64,000 nt of DNA from an uncultured Clostridia bacterium (GCA_934162655.1 CAKPJL010000002.1:1-64000); one strand, 5' to 3'; numbered from the stretch's first letter, positions 9,000 through 17,728 are shown. Numbers and translations are program-made. Notes: generated by a model not told the origin, from the letters alone.

Positions 9000-9205
9000 G
9001 AATCTCTTGTAAGATTCTCATATTCCTTACATCTTATTTTATAATCCATCATTTGAGTTAAATACCTATAATACATGTATTGTCCTTCATAATATGAATT
9101 AGGACTCATATTTGGGTCATTTGGCATAGAATTTTGTTCTACCATTGGATTATAATTTTGTATATTAAAATTATATGGGTCAAAAAAAGGTTGATTTTTC
9201 TCCAT
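8987..9205 (-). CDS. Small Asn/Tyr/Met/Pro-rich protein, possibly spore-coat-like
   Basis: This 72-residue protein has a strong AAGGAGGAA site just upstream. Its first half is low-complexity and rich in N, P, Y and M (NFNIQNYNPM, PNDPNMSPNSYY). Its second half is a charged amphipathic helix with one Cys (YKIRCKEYENL). The composition resembles small clostridial spore-coat or morphogenetic proteins, and the next gene upstream on the same strand is the sporulation gene ylbJ. The coat link is inference from composition and position only. Its stop lies inside the shared bidirectional terminator. I recognise no domain. Confidence 0.7.
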   Translation of the reverse strand: MEKNQPFFDPYNFNIQNYNPMVEQNSMPNDPNMSPNSYYEGQYMYYRYLTQMMDYKIRCKEYENLTRDSKKS

Positions 9206-9338
9206 TTTAAATTCCTCCTTAATTAAATATATTAAAAATTATAAAATTAATTCAAATTTATAGTATAAAAATAATAATTTAGAAAATAATATAAATGTAA
9301 ACGATATGTTTACCCCCCTTCTTTTAAGATAGTTAAAT

Positions 9339-10496
9339 TTATTTTTTAACTATCTTTTTTGTATTTTGTACGATTATAAAAAATATAAATATCATACTTA
9401 ATATTAAATAATATATTCCTATACTAGGCATTTTTGATACAAAATCATGTGTATCTATATTGTTAAACACAAGGTTACTTGCCTGTAAGTTTATATTAGC
9501 AATATTTAAAATCTTTATTATAATAAAGGATATAAGTCCAGATAACATGCCATGTATTATTTTACTTATAAGTAAGTCAGTAAATGAGTAGTTATCTTCA
9601 TATATTACAGAATAGATTTGAAACATTATGCATATTCCGCTAAAACCAAGAAGTATAGAAGCAAATATGAATTTAAATTCAAAGCTAAAGTTAGTTAAAG
9701 AAATTATGTTTGAAGTCCCCTTTGTAACTTCAAAAAACGAAGTTATAATATCTATTATATTTTTATCTATTTTAAATTTTTCAAGTACGACTCTTAAATC
9801 ATATGAAATTAAATTAAATAGTAGCATAAATCCAAGTATATTTGTAAGAATTAGAAAAGCATTTGATATGCTTTGTTTAACATTAAAAAATATACTTGTT
9901 TTTTTAGAATTTATGCCTGTTTTTTGCAAAAAACTATTTAAATAATTTGATTTATCGTGTATAATTGTTTTATGATTTATTTTGCAATTTATAAATCCTA
10001 TTAAAATACTTGATAAATAATGTGAGATTAGAAGTAGTATTCCTATATAAATGTTATTGAACATACAAATTCCAACAGTAGTAATTATAAAAATAGGATT
10101 AAAATTATTAATGAAGCTAAGTAATATTTTGGCTTCATTATAGCTTAATTTACCTTGGTTATACAAATTTACAGTATATTTTGCACCACTTGGGAACCCA
10201 CATAAAAAACCTATTATTATAGACGACGTAGCATTTTTTGATAATGGAAAGATTTTAGCTATTACTTTTCCTAGTTTTTGTGATATATAGTCAAGTATCT
10301 TTGTATTTGATACAAATTCAGTAAAAAAAATGAATGGGAAAAGTGAAGAAAAAACACAATAAATAAATAGTAGTATGGTGTCTTTTATAGATTCTGTGTT
10401 ATATTTTGAAAAAGCAAATAGTGAAGTTAAAACCATACAAAATACTAATATTTTTATTATATTTTTTATTTTTATAATTGTAAAATTAAATTTCAT
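9339..10496 (-). CDS. ylbJ: Sporulation integral membrane protein YlbJ
   Basis: This 385-residue protein has 8-10 hydrophobic helices and the nucleoside-recognition (GATE) type core. Recognisable YlbJ features are FSSLFPFIFFTEF near residue 50, IGFLCGFPSGAKYTVNLY near 95-112, and a second half repeating the gate fold. In Bacillus subtilis YlbJ is needed for proper spore cortex formation and acts in the mother-cell/forespore membrane system. The ribosome binding site is AGGTG at 10507-10511 on the reverse strand. It is the only clear sporulation-specific gene in the window and the best evidence for a spore-forming ancestry. An inverted repeat covers the stop codon but has its T run on the wrong strand for termination. 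Confidence 0.85.
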   Translation of the reverse strand: MKFNFTIIKIKNIIKILVFCMVLTSLFAFSKYNTESIKDTILLFIYCVFSSLFPFIFFTEFVSNTKILDYISQKLGKVIAKIFPLSKNATSSIIIGFLCGFPSGAKYTVNLYNQGKLSYNEAKILLSFINNFNPIFIITTVGICMFNNIYIGILLLISHYLSSILIGFINCKINHKTIIHDKSNYLNSFLQKTGINSKKTSIFFNVKQSISNAFLILTNILGFMLLFNLISYDLRVVLEKFKIDKNIIDIITSFFEVTKGTSNIISLTNFSFEFKFIFASILLGFSGICIMFQIYSVIYEDNYSFTDLLISKIIHGMLSGLISFIIIKILNIANINLQASNLVFNNIDTHDFVSKMPSIGIYYLILSMIFIFFIIVQNTKKIVKK

Positions 10497-10537
10497 TTAT
10501 TACACCTAATAAATAATTATTAAAAAAAGGAGAAATT

Positions 10538-11413
10538 ATGCGTTTTTATGATAAATTTAGAGATTATGAACTACTGGACATGGCAAATGGTGAAAAGCTA
10601 GAAAGATGGGGAGATTATATACTAATAAGGCCAGATCCTCAAATTATTTGGAAACAAAAAGAAAATCCTAAACTATGGAATATGGCTCATGCAAGATATA
10701 TAAGAAGCAACACTGGTGGAGGACATTGGGAAATAATAAAAAAGCTTCCTTCTGAATGGAAGATAAGATTTGAAGATTTAACTTTTAATGTAAAGCCTAT
10801 GGGATTTAAACACACTGGTCTTTTTCCAGAACAAGCCATAAATTGGGAATATACAATAAACAAAATAAAGGAAAAAAGTAAAGAGTATAATAAAAATATA
10901 AGTGTGTTAAATTTATTTGCATACACTGGTGCAGCATCAGTTGCTGCAGCATATGCAGGAGCTGACGTATGTCATGTTGACGCATCTGCTGGTATGGTCT
11001 TATGGGCAAAAGAAAATCTAAAATCTAGTGGACTTGCAGATAAAAAAGTAAGATTCTTAGTGGACGATGTATTAAAATTTTTAGATAGAGAGATAAGAAG
11101 AGGACATACATATGATGTTATAATTATGGATCCACCGTCATATGGTAGAGGAAAAAACGGTGAAGTATGGAGTATAGAAAAGGACTTTTTTGACCTAATA
11201 ACTAAATGTAATAAATTGTTATCTGATAAACCATTATTTATTATGATTAATACATACACAGGAGGTTTTTCACCAACCATTATTAAAAATGCTTTAAATA
11301 AAGCAATAAATACTAATAAGATAAAAAATATAATTTCTGATGAGATTGGAATAAAACAAAAAGATAGAGATATTTATTTGCCATGTGGTATGACTACAAT
11401 TTGTGAATTTTAG
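10538..11413 (+). CDS. Class I SAM-dependent methyltransferase, RlmI/YccW-like (COG1092)
   Basis: The 291-residue protein has the SAM-binding motif VLNLFAYTGAASVAAAYAG near residues 123-141, an acidic ribose-binding residue in CHVDAS, and the catalytic-loop motif MDPPSYGRG near 198. These match the C-terminal methyltransferase half of the RlmI family that makes 5-methylcytosine in 23S rRNA. The usual N-terminal PUA domain is missing; instead there is a ~100-residue extension with YILIRPDPQIIWK. This is the shorter Firmicutes-type form, so the exact RNA target is uncertain. AAAGGAG precedes the start, and the gene is divergent from ylbJ. rpoZ follows after a new promoter. Confidence 0.85.
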   Translation: MRFYDKFRDYELLDMANGEKLERWGDYILIRPDPQIIWKQKENPKLWNMAHARYIRSNTGGGHWEIIKKLPSEWKIRFEDLTFNVKPMGFKHTGLFPEQAINWEYTINKIKEKSKEYNKNISVLNLFAYTGAASVAAAYAGADVCHVDASAGMVLWAKENLKSSGLADKKVRFLVDDVLKFLDREIRRGHTYDVIIMDPPSYGRGKNGEVWSIEKDFFDLITKCNKLLSDKPLFIMINTYTGGFSPTIIKNALNKAINTNKIKNIISDEIGIKQKDRDIYLPCGMTTICEF

Positions 11414-11415
11414 AC

Positions 11416-11444
11416 TTGTTTATTAATAAGAAATGTGGTAAAAT
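11416..11444 (+). promoter_or_regulatory. Promoter of rpoZ operon
   Basis: TTGTTT (11416-11421), 17 bases, then TAAAAT (11439-11444) preceded by TGG (extended -10). Confidence 0.65.
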
Positions 11445-11475
11445 ATTATGTATATTATGAAAGGGGAATTTTAAA

Positions 11476-11703
11476 ATGTTAGCAAATCCAAATATAAATC
11501 AAATATTACCAAAGGTTGGTAATAGATATGAAGCTGCTATCGCACTTTCAAAGCGTGCAAGAAAAATAGCACAAAACAGGATAGAAGAAGGAAGCACAGA
11601 TATTCGTGATACAGTAGATGTTGCAGCAGAAGAAATTGCAGAAGGAAAAGTATATATAAAAAAGAACGGAGTATATTATTCTGGAACAGAAGATGATAAA
11701 TAG
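11476..11703 (+). CDS. rpoZ: RNA polymerase omega subunit
   Basis: The 75-residue protein shows the omega fold signature NRYEAAIALSKRARKI followed by DTVDVAAEEIAEGKV. Omega helps fold and assemble the beta' subunit of RNA polymerase. The length is normal for Firmicutes. The start is preceded by AAAGGGGA. It is the first gene of a small operon with a CMP-kinase-like gene (9 bases downstream) and glmM. In many Clostridia rpoZ sits after gmk; here the neighbouring nucleotide kinase is of the cytidylate type, so the usual arrangement is changed. Confidence 0.93.
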   Translation: MLANPNINQILPKVGNRYEAAIALSKRARKIAQNRIEEGSTDIRDTVDVAAEEIAEGKVYIKKNGVYYSGTEDDK

Positions 11704-11712
11704 GTATAGTAT

Positions 11713-12270
11713 ATGAAAAGAAGCATAATTAGTATAGCAGGTGACCTTGCAAGTGGTAAGGGTACAGTTTCACTATTACTTAAAGAAAAATTAAACTATG
11801 AAATTTATAGTAATGGAGAATATTTTAGAAGACTTGCAAAAGAAAATAATATGAGTGTAACGGAATTTAATGAATATATAAAAAAACATCCAGAGATCGA
11901 CAGACAGATTGAAAAGAGTGCTGGTGAATATGTTAGAACACATGATAATGTTATAATTGATGCAAGACTTGGGTGGTATGTTGCACCATTTTCTTATAAA
12001 ATATATTTAAAAGTTGATATAGATGAAGCCGCTAGAAGAGCATTTCTAGATGATAAAAGAAAATCAACAGAGTCTTTTGAGTCTATTGAGGAACATAAAA
12101 AAGACTTAATAAAAAGATTTGAACTTGAAAATGATAGATATTATAATTTGTACAATGTAAGAAAAGATGATATTAAAAACTACGATTTAGTAGTAGATAC
12201 AACAAATCTTACACCAGAAGAAGTATGTAATATTATTTTAGATAAATATTCTTTGTGGAAAAAAAGATAA
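11713..12270 (+). CDS. Cytidylate kinase-like nucleoside monophosphate kinase (Cytidylate_kin2 type)
   Basis: This 185-residue protein has a P-loop GDLASGKGT at residues ~10-18, a conserved FRRLAKENN segment, and the D-ARLGWY substrate-binding segment near 75. These features fit the shorter, archaeal-like cytidylate kinase-like family that phosphorylates CMP/dCMP or a related nucleotide with ATP. A canonical bacterial cmk is present at 28757, so this is a second, divergent member. It could have another nucleotide substrate. It sits between rpoZ and glmM, where gmk might be expected, but the motifs are not those of guanylate kinase. The ribosome binding site is weak, consistent with coupling to rpoZ. 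Confidence 0.75.
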   Translation: MKRSIISIAGDLASGKGTVSLLLKEKLNYEIYSNGEYFRRLAKENNMSVTEFNEYIKKHPEIDRQIEKSAGEYVRTHDNVIIDARLGWYVAPFSYKIYLKVDIDEAARRAFLDDKRKSTESFESIEEHKKDLIKRFELENDRYYNLYNVRKDDIKNYDLVVDTTNLTPEEVCNIILDKYSLWKKR

Positions 12271-12294
12271 GATTGTAAATAAGGAGCGTTAAAA

Positions 12295-13659
12295 ATGAGA
12301 AAATATTTTGGTACTGATGGAATAAGAAGAATAGCAAATACAGAACTTACACCCGAACTTGTATATAAGGTTGCAAAAGCAGGAGCGTATGTTTTAGCAA
12401 AAGAAACAGGGCATACCCCAACAATTCTTATAGGAAGAGATACAAGACTTTCAGGATCTTTAATAGAATCAGCTATGACAGCAGGATTCTTAAGTTATGG
12501 AGCAAATGTAAAAATACTTGATGTTATACCAACTCCAGCGGTTGCATACCTTACAAAAAGATTTAAGGCAGATGCGTCTGTTGTAATTTCAGCATCACAT
12601 AATACTTATGAATTTAATGGTGTTAAGTATTTTAGTAATAAAGGAATGAAAATTTCGGATGAACTTGAAGAACAAATTGAAAGTGTAATGGATTCTGGAA
12701 AAATTGATGAACTTACAGCAGTTGGTGAAAAAATTGGAGTATCAGAGATTAGAACTGATTTACTAGATGAATATGTTTATTTCTTTAGAAAAAATTTTGA
12801 AGAGGAACTTGAAAACTTAGATAAGTCAAATTTTAAGGTGTTAATTGATACTGCAAATGGTGCTACTTCCATTGTTGCAGGAAAGGTTTTTAAAGTATTA
12901 GGTATAAATCATGATATTATAAATGATACACCAGATGGTATAAATATTAACCATAATTGCGGTTCAACACATTTAGAGCAATTAAAAAAAGGTGTAACTG
13001 AAGGAAAATATAGTTTAGGTATTGCTTATGATGGAGATGGCGATAGATGTCTTGCAGTTGACGAACTTGGAAATGAAATTGACGGAGACAAGATACTTGC
13101 AATAATTTCTAATTATATGAAATCAAAAGGAACTCTAAGGAAAGATACTGTTGTTGCAACTGTTATGAGTAATCTAGGATTAACAAAATATGGCAAAGAT
13201 AATAATATAAATATAGTACAAACAAAAGTTGGAGATAGGTATGTATTAGAAGAAATGCTTAAAAACGGGTATAACCTAGGTGGAGAACAATCAGGACATG
13301 TTATAATGCTTGATTATAATCCAACAGGTGATGGAATACTTACTTCTCTTATGTTAATACGTGCTATACTAGAAAGTACAAAAAAAGCATCAGATCTAGC
13401 TAATATAATGAGGGCTTATCCACAAGTTTTAGTAAATGCAAAAGTTTCAAACGATAAGAAGTTTGATTTTGATAAAGACAGTGAAATCGTTCAAGAAATT
13501 AAAATGTTAGAAAAAGAATTTGAAGGTAATGGTAGGGTCCTTATTAGGACTTCTGGCACAGAGCCACTAGTAAGAGTAATGCTTGAAGGTGAAGATCAAG
13601 ACTATTTAAAAAAGAGAGCAGAGGCTCTTGCGGCATTAATTACAAAAAAATTAAGTTAG
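12295..13659 (+). CDS. glmM: Phosphoglucosamine mutase GlmM
   Basis: This 454-residue enzyme converts glucosamine-6-phosphate to glucosamine-1-phosphate for UDP-GlcNAc and peptidoglycan. All four catalytic regions are visible: the phosphoserine loop SASHNTYEFNG near residue 101, the Mg loop DGDGDR near 245, the sugar-specificity loop GGEQSGH near 330 and the phosphate-binding loop RTSGTEPLVRV near 415. The phosphoserine loop has Thr where most homologues have Pro after SASHN, a mild variant. The length is standard. GGAG lies upstream of the start. It is the last gene of the rpoZ operon and is closed by a 13-bp terminator. Confidence 0.96.
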   Translation: MRKYFGTDGIRRIANTELTPELVYKVAKAGAYVLAKETGHTPTILIGRDTRLSGSLIESAMTAGFLSYGANVKILDVIPTPAVAYLTKRFKADASVVISASHNTYEFNGVKYFSNKGMKISDELEEQIESVMDSGKIDELTAVGEKIGVSEIRTDLLDEYVYFFRKNFEEELENLDKSNFKVLIDTANGATSIVAGKVFKVLGINHDIINDTPDGININHNCGSTHLEQLKKGVTEGKYSLGIAYDGDGDRCLAVDELGNEIDGDKILAIISNYMKSKGTLRKDTVVATVMSNLGLTKYGKDNNINIVQTKVGDRYVLEEMLKNGYNLGGEQSGHVIMLDYNPTGDGILTSLMLIRAILESTKKASDLANIMRAYPQVLVNAKVSNDKKFDFDKDSEIVQEIKMLEKEFEGNGRVLIRTSGTEPLVRVMLEGEDQDYLKKRAEALAALITKKLS

Positions 13660-13665
13660 ATTATA

Positions 13666-13706
13666 TCAAAAGGATATGTATAAAGCATATCCTTTTGATT
13701 TGTTTT
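13666..13706 (+). terminator. Intrinsic terminator after glmM
   Basis: A 13-bp stem (13666-13678 with 13686-13698, containing AAAAGGATATG/CATATCCTTTT) with a 7-base loop is followed by TTTGTTTT. Confidence 0.9.
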
Positions 13707-13738
13707 GTTAATCTTTTTTTTAAATTAATTGTAAAGTA

Positions 13739-13767
13739 TTGCTAAAAGAAAACTTATATTGTATAAT
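13739..13767 (+). promoter_or_regulatory. Promoter of rny
   Basis: TTGCTA (13739-13744), 17 bases, TATAAT (13762-13767). It leaves an AT-rich leader of about 110 bases before the rny start, with an imperfect inverted repeat TATGTGTA/TATACATA at 13771-13794. Confidence 0.65.
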
Positions 13768-13885
13768 TATTATGTGTATTTGTTTTTATACATATAGAAA
13801 GATAATTTCTAACATATAAATTATAAATAATTAGTTTAAAATATATATTGTTGGACATTGAAAATTTAATATAAGGAGGGAAAAT

Positions 13886-15433
13886 ATGTTATATATAGCA
13901 ATAGCTGCTATTGTTAGCTTTGCTCTTGGATCTGTCATATTTTTCTATCGTGGAGTGGCTTATAGAAAGAAAACTGCTGAGGAAAAAATAACATCAGCGG
14001 AAGAACAAGCCAAAAAAATCGTTGAAGATGGAAAAAAAGATGTTGAAAGATTAAAAAAAGAAATGATAATTCAAGCAAAGGATGAAATGATAGCTCAAAA
14101 GGATGAATTTGAAAGAGAAGCAAAAGAAAGAAAAAAAGAATTACAAGATGTTGAAAACAGAATAAATCAAAGACAAGATTTAGTAGACAAAAGAGCTGCT
14201 TTAATTGAAGAAAAGGAACTAGGAATTGTAAAAAAGGCAGAGGAATTACAAAGAAGAGAGCAAGACCTAGCTCAAGGAAAACAAAGAGAATTAGAAGAAC
14301 TAAGTAAAATTGCAAAGATGTCACAAGATGAAGCTAAAGATAACTTAATGGAAAAGTTAAAAGATGAAATGAAAGTTGAGATGGCTACATATATACATGA
14401 TGAACAAGAAAAAGCAAAAGACGAAGTAGAAAAAAAAGCAAAAGAATTACTTGTAAATTCTATACAAAAATGTGCAACTGACCATACTTCTGAGGCAACT
14501 GTAACTGTTGTACAACTTCCAAGCGATGACTATAAAGGAAGAATTATAGGACGTGAAGGACGTAATATCAAAACTATTGAAACATTAACAGGTGTTGATT
14601 TAATAATTGATGATACACCAGATGTAATTGTACTTTCAAGTTTTGATCCAATTAGACGTGAAGTTGCTCGTATTACTCTTGAACGCTTAATGGCAGATGG
14701 AAGAGTACATCCTGGAAAAATAGAAGAAATGGTAGAGAAAGCAAAACAGGAAGTAGAAAATACAATAAAAGATGAAGGCGAAAGAGCTTTATATGAAACT
14801 GGTGTAATAAATGTACACCCTGATCTTATTAAATTACTTGGAAAGCTTAGATATAGAACAAGTTATGGTCAAAATGTTTTAAACCACTCTATTGAGGTTT
14901 CTAATATAGCGGGACTTTTGGCATCTGAACTTGGACTTGATCCAACGGTTGCAAAACGTGCGGGACTGTTCCACGACATTGGAAAATCTTTCGATCAAGA
15001 TGTTGAAGGAACACATGTAAGTCTTGGAATTGACCTTTTAAGAAGGTATAAGGAAAAAGACGAAATAATTTATGGAATGGAAGCACATCATGGTGATTGT
15101 GAACCTAAAACAATTGAAGCAATTTTAGTACAAGCCGGTGACATTGTGTCTGCTTCTAGACCCGGTGCTAGAAGTGAAACAGTAAGCACTTATATAAAAA
15201 GACTACAAAAACTTGAAGAAATATGCGATTCGTATAAGGGTGTAGATAAATCTTATGCAATTCAAGCAGGACGTGAAGTAAGAATTATAGTAAAACCTGA
15301 TCAAGTAGATGATGCATCAATGGTTATATTAGCAAGAGATGTTGCAAAACAAATTGAAAAAGAAATGACTTATCCAGGACAAATTAAAGTAAATGTAATT
15401 CGTGAGATGAGAGCTACTGAAATAGCAAAATAA
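13886..15433 (+). CDS. rny: Ribonuclease Y
   Basis: This 515-residue membrane-anchored endoribonuclease starts mRNA decay in Firmicutes. Domain order is an N-terminal transmembrane helix (residues ~2-22), a long charged coiled coil (~25-200), a KH RNA-binding domain with GRIIGREGRNIK near 218, and an HD metal-dependent nuclease domain with HSIEV and FHDIGKSFD near 365. The C-terminal region ends VNVIREMRATEIAK, typical for RNase Y. The length is normal. AAGGAGGG gives a strong start after a ~110-base leader. In Bacillus rny is followed by ymdB; here ymdB lies 4.5 kb downstream, after an MBL gene and the dehydratase cassette. Confidence 0.97.
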   Translation: MLYIAIAAIVSFALGSVIFFYRGVAYRKKTAEEKITSAEEQAKKIVEDGKKDVERLKKEMIIQAKDEMIAQKDEFEREAKERKKELQDVENRINQRQDLVDKRAALIEEKELGIVKKAEELQRREQDLAQGKQRELEELSKIAKMSQDEAKDNLMEKLKDEMKVEMATYIHDEQEKAKDEVEKKAKELLVNSIQKCATDHTSEATVTVVQLPSDDYKGRIIGREGRNIKTIETLTGVDLIIDDTPDVIVLSSFDPIRREVARITLERLMADGRVHPGKIEEMVEKAKQEVENTIKDEGERALYETGVINVHPDLIKLLGKLRYRTSYGQNVLNHSIEVSNIAGLLASELGLDPTVAKRAGLFHDIGKSFDQDVEGTHVSLGIDLLRRYKEKDEIIYGMEAHHGDCEPKTIEAILVQAGDIVSASRPGARSETVSTYIKRLQKLEEICDSYKGVDKSYAIQAGREVRIIVKPDQVDDASMVILARDVAKQIEKEMTYPGQIKVNVIREMRATEIAK

Positions 15434-15443
15434 TAAGAATAGT

Positions 15444-15479
15444 AAAGGTCACAAGTTTTAATGTGACCTTTTATTTTTT
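15444..15479 (+). terminator. Intrinsic terminator after rny
   Basis: A 10-bp stem AAAGGTCACA (15444-15453) / TGTGACCTTT (15462-15471) with an 8-base loop is followed by TATTTTTT. It ends before the next start at 15490. Confidence 0.88.
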
Positions 15480-15489
15480 AGAGGTGAAT

Positions 15490-16452
15490 ATGAGAAATAA
15501 AAAAAATAAAAAGATAATTACAATAGTAGTAATAACATTTTTGTTGCTAGTTTCAGCATGTGGTATATTTCTAAATTTAGATATTAATTTTACACAAGAT
15601 ATTTTAGGACTTATAGCAATTGATGATATACAAAAAGATGAAGGTATAAAAACGAACTATAATTATGATTTTAAAAGTGAAGATGGAAATCTAAATGTAT
15701 ATTTTATCAATGTCGGACAGGCTGATGCTATACTTATTAATATGGGAAGTGAATACGCATTAGTAGATGCCGGTAGCGAAAGTACAGAAGAAAAGCTTAT
15801 TTCATATTTATCTAGTTTTGATATAACTAAATTTAAATATGTTTTTGGGACACATACACATGAAGATCATATAGGTGGTATGGACAAGATTATTTCAAAT
15901 TTTGAGTGCGAAAATATTATCTTTCCAAATACAATGTCAACCACAATAAGCTTTGAAAGATTTATAGATAGTGTAACAAAAAAGAATAAACATATAACAC
16001 AAGCAAAAGCTTTTGATATATACATGTTAGGTGATGCACAGATTAAAGTATTATGGCCAAATGCGGTAAGTACATTTGATAATCAAAATAATTATTCTAT
16101 TGTTTTAAAAGTTACTTATAAAGATGTATCATATTTGCTTACAGGTGACATGGAAGTATTAGTTGAAAATGAACTTTTAAAAAATAATGTAGATGTTAGT
16201 TCAGATGTATTAAAGGTGGCACATCATGGCTCTTTGACTTCTACAAGCGTTAAGTTTTTAAATGCAGTAAATCCTAGCTATGCTATAATATCTGTTGGTG
16301 AAAATAACAATTATGGTCATCCTAATGCAAAAATTTTAGAAAGACTTTCTATAAGAAATATAATAGTTTATAGAACTGATAGAAATGGAACAATAATATC
16401 TAAGACAGATGGCAGAAATATTAAGTTTACTTTTGAAAAAGGAGATATTTAA
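15490..16452 (+). CDS. ComEC/Rec2-like MBL-fold hydrolase, probable lipoprotein
   Basis: The 320-residue protein begins with a basic stretch and hydrophobic segment ending LLVSAC. The Cys near residue 24 fits a lipobox, so it is likely a surface lipoprotein. The rest is the metallo-beta-lactamase domain seen at the C-terminus of ComEC: YFINVGQADAIL, THTHEDHIGG (the H-x-H-x-DH metal motif near residue 125), LTGDME and VAHHGSLTS near 245, with a final GHPNAKILER. Related proteins are predicted nucleases or hydrolases; the ComEC channel part is absent. The start at 15490 is chosen because AGAGGTGA precedes it; the upstream in-frame codon lies within the rny terminator. DUF3006 follows directly. 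Confidence 0.85.
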   Translation: MRNKKNKKIITIVVITFLLLVSACGIFLNLDINFTQDILGLIAIDDIQKDEGIKTNYNYDFKSEDGNLNVYFINVGQADAILINMGSEYALVDAGSESTEEKLISYLSSFDITKFKYVFGTHTHEDHIGGMDKIISNFECENIIFPNTMSTTISFERFIDSVTKKNKHITQAKAFDIYMLGDAQIKVLWPNAVSTFDNQNNYSIVLKVTYKDVSYLLTGDMEVLVENELLKNNVDVSSDVLKVAHHGSLTSTSVKFLNAVNPSYAIISVGENNNYGHPNAKILERLSIRNIIVYRTDRNGTIISKTDGRNIKFTFEKGDI

Positions 16453-16674
16453 ATGAAATATATTGTTGATAGAATTGAAGAAGATTTTATTATATTACAA
16501 GATGAAAATGGTAAAACATTAAACTATAAAATAACAGATGGGAATATAAAACAAGATATTAAAGAAAATGATGTAGTATTTTTTGATAGTAATTTAGGCT
16601 TAGTGGTAGATAAAAAAGAAACATCTAAAAGGAAAGAGTATATAGAAAATAAAATCAAAGATATTTTTAAGTAG
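16453..16674 (+). CDS. DUF3006 family small protein
   Basis: The 73-residue protein begins MKYIVDRIEEDFIILQDENG, a clear match to the DUF3006 pattern of a short beta-barrel-like fold. DUF3006 genes often sit directly behind secreted ComEC-like MBL genes, as here, where the ATG follows the upstream TAA without a gap. That conserved pairing suggests a partner or accessory of the MBL lipoprotein. Its own function is unknown. There is no signal peptide, so it should be cytoplasmic. The C-terminal helix is basic (KRKEYIENKIKDIFK). Confidence 0.8.
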   Translation: MKYIVDRIEEDFIILQDENGKTLNYKITDGNIKQDIKENDVVFFDSNLGLVVDKKETSKRKEYIENKIKDIFK

Positions 16675-16707
16675 AAAAAAGCTATATATAGTGATATTGT
16701 TTATAGT

Positions 16708-16739
16708 AAAGCAGCTAAATATTAATTTAGTTGCTTTTT
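16708..16739 (+). terminator. Intrinsic terminator after DUF3006
   Basis: A 13-bp stem (16708-16720 with 16725-16737, one G-U pair, around GCAGCTAAAT) with a 4-base loop is followed by a T run. Confidence 0.85.
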
Positions 16740-16784
16740 GTATAATTTAGAAAAAATTACCAAAAATATTTCTAGGTGATAAAA

Positions 16785-17711
16785 ATGAAAATAGGTATAC
16801 CAAATGCTATGTATTTTGAAGGTTCTAATCTTATGTATAAAACATTTTTCAATAAGTTAGGAATTAAAGTTGTGTTTAGTGGAGTTACAACAAATAAAAT
16901 AAAAGATGAAGGGATCAGACTTTCAAGTTCTGAGTCATGTCTTGCATCTAAAATTTTTATAGGTCATGTTTCATCACTTGTAGATAGAATTAAAAAAGAG
17001 AATATAGACTACATTTTTATACCAAGACTATGTACTTATAAAAATAAAGAGACAGAATGCGTTAGATTTTATGCCATGTATGATATATGTAAGAATATGT
17101 TTGATGCTAACTTTATTAGTTTAAATATTGACTATGATAAGGGAAAAACAGAAATGATGTCATACATAGAACTTGCAAGGAGTTTAGGATTTGGGTTTGT
17201 TAAAGCATACCTAGCATATAGTAATGCAAAAAAAGTATGTAAAGAGGAAAAAGATATGACATTAAATCTTATATATAAAAATAAATTAAATAATTCAAAA
17301 AAAGTTTTAATAGTAGCACATCCTTATGTATATGAAGATAATGTTTTAGGAAAGCCTGTATGTAATTACTTAAAATCGCAAGGTATAACACTTTTTTATG
17401 CAAGTAAACAAGAAATTAATGAAGAGTATAAAAATATTACAAAAACATTGTATTGGAGGAGTTCTAAAAATTTGGTATCCGGTACGATTAAGTATTTAAA
17501 AGATATAGATGGAATAATATATTTATCTACTTTTCCATGTGGTGAGGATTCACTTGTAGGTGAACTAATGCAAAGAAAGATAAAAGATGTACCATCAATA
17601 GCTTTAATACTTGATGAACATAGTGGACTAGAAGGTTATATAACAAGACTTGAAAGTTTTATTGATATAATAAAAAAAGATACATTTAATACCATAAAAT
17701 TAGCTAATTAA
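16785..17711 (+). CDS. Acyl-CoA dehydratase activase-related protein (DUF2229), HgdB-like subunit
   Basis: The 308-residue protein starts MKIGIPNAMYFEG and contains a Cys in SSSESCLASK near residue 48, RLCTY-x-NKETEC near 80-90, and FPCGED near 248. These are the cluster-ligand positions of the 2-hydroxyacyl-CoA dehydratase-like family in which DUF2229 is one half. Together with the next two genes it forms a three-gene version of the giant fused BcrAD/BadFG-dehydratase proteins of Clostridia. That group includes double-cubane [8Fe-9S] cluster proteins, which reduce small substrates with ATP-driven electrons. The natural substrate is unknown. I chose the ATG at 16785 over a GTG at 16776 because AGGTG at 16774-16778 spaces correctly only with the ATG. 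Confidence 0.8.
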   Translation: MKIGIPNAMYFEGSNLMYKTFFNKLGIKVVFSGVTTNKIKDEGIRLSSSESCLASKIFIGHVSSLVDRIKKENIDYIFIPRLCTYKNKETECVRFYAMYDICKNMFDANFISLNIDYDKGKTEMMSYIELARSLGFGFVKAYLAYSNAKKVCKEEKDMTLNLIYKNKLNNSKKVLIVAHPYVYEDNVLGKPVCNYLKSQGITLFYASKQEINEEYKNITKTLYWRSSKNLVSGTIKYLKDIDGIIYLSTFPCGEDSLVGELMQRKIKDVPSIALILDEHSGLEGYITRLESFIDIIKKDTFNTIKLAN

Positions 17712-17728
17712 GGGGTGAGAATAGTATA

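Noticed and set aside
9297..9313. GTAAAC-GATAT-GTTTAC inverted repeat as an operator
   Set aside because: Only 6-bp arms in very AT-rich DNA and not placed near a recognisable promoter.
9326..9360. 12-bp inverted repeat over the ylbJ stop as the ylbJ terminator
   Set aside because: The T run follows the stem on the forward strand, but ylbJ is on the reverse strand, where the stem is followed by AAAAG.
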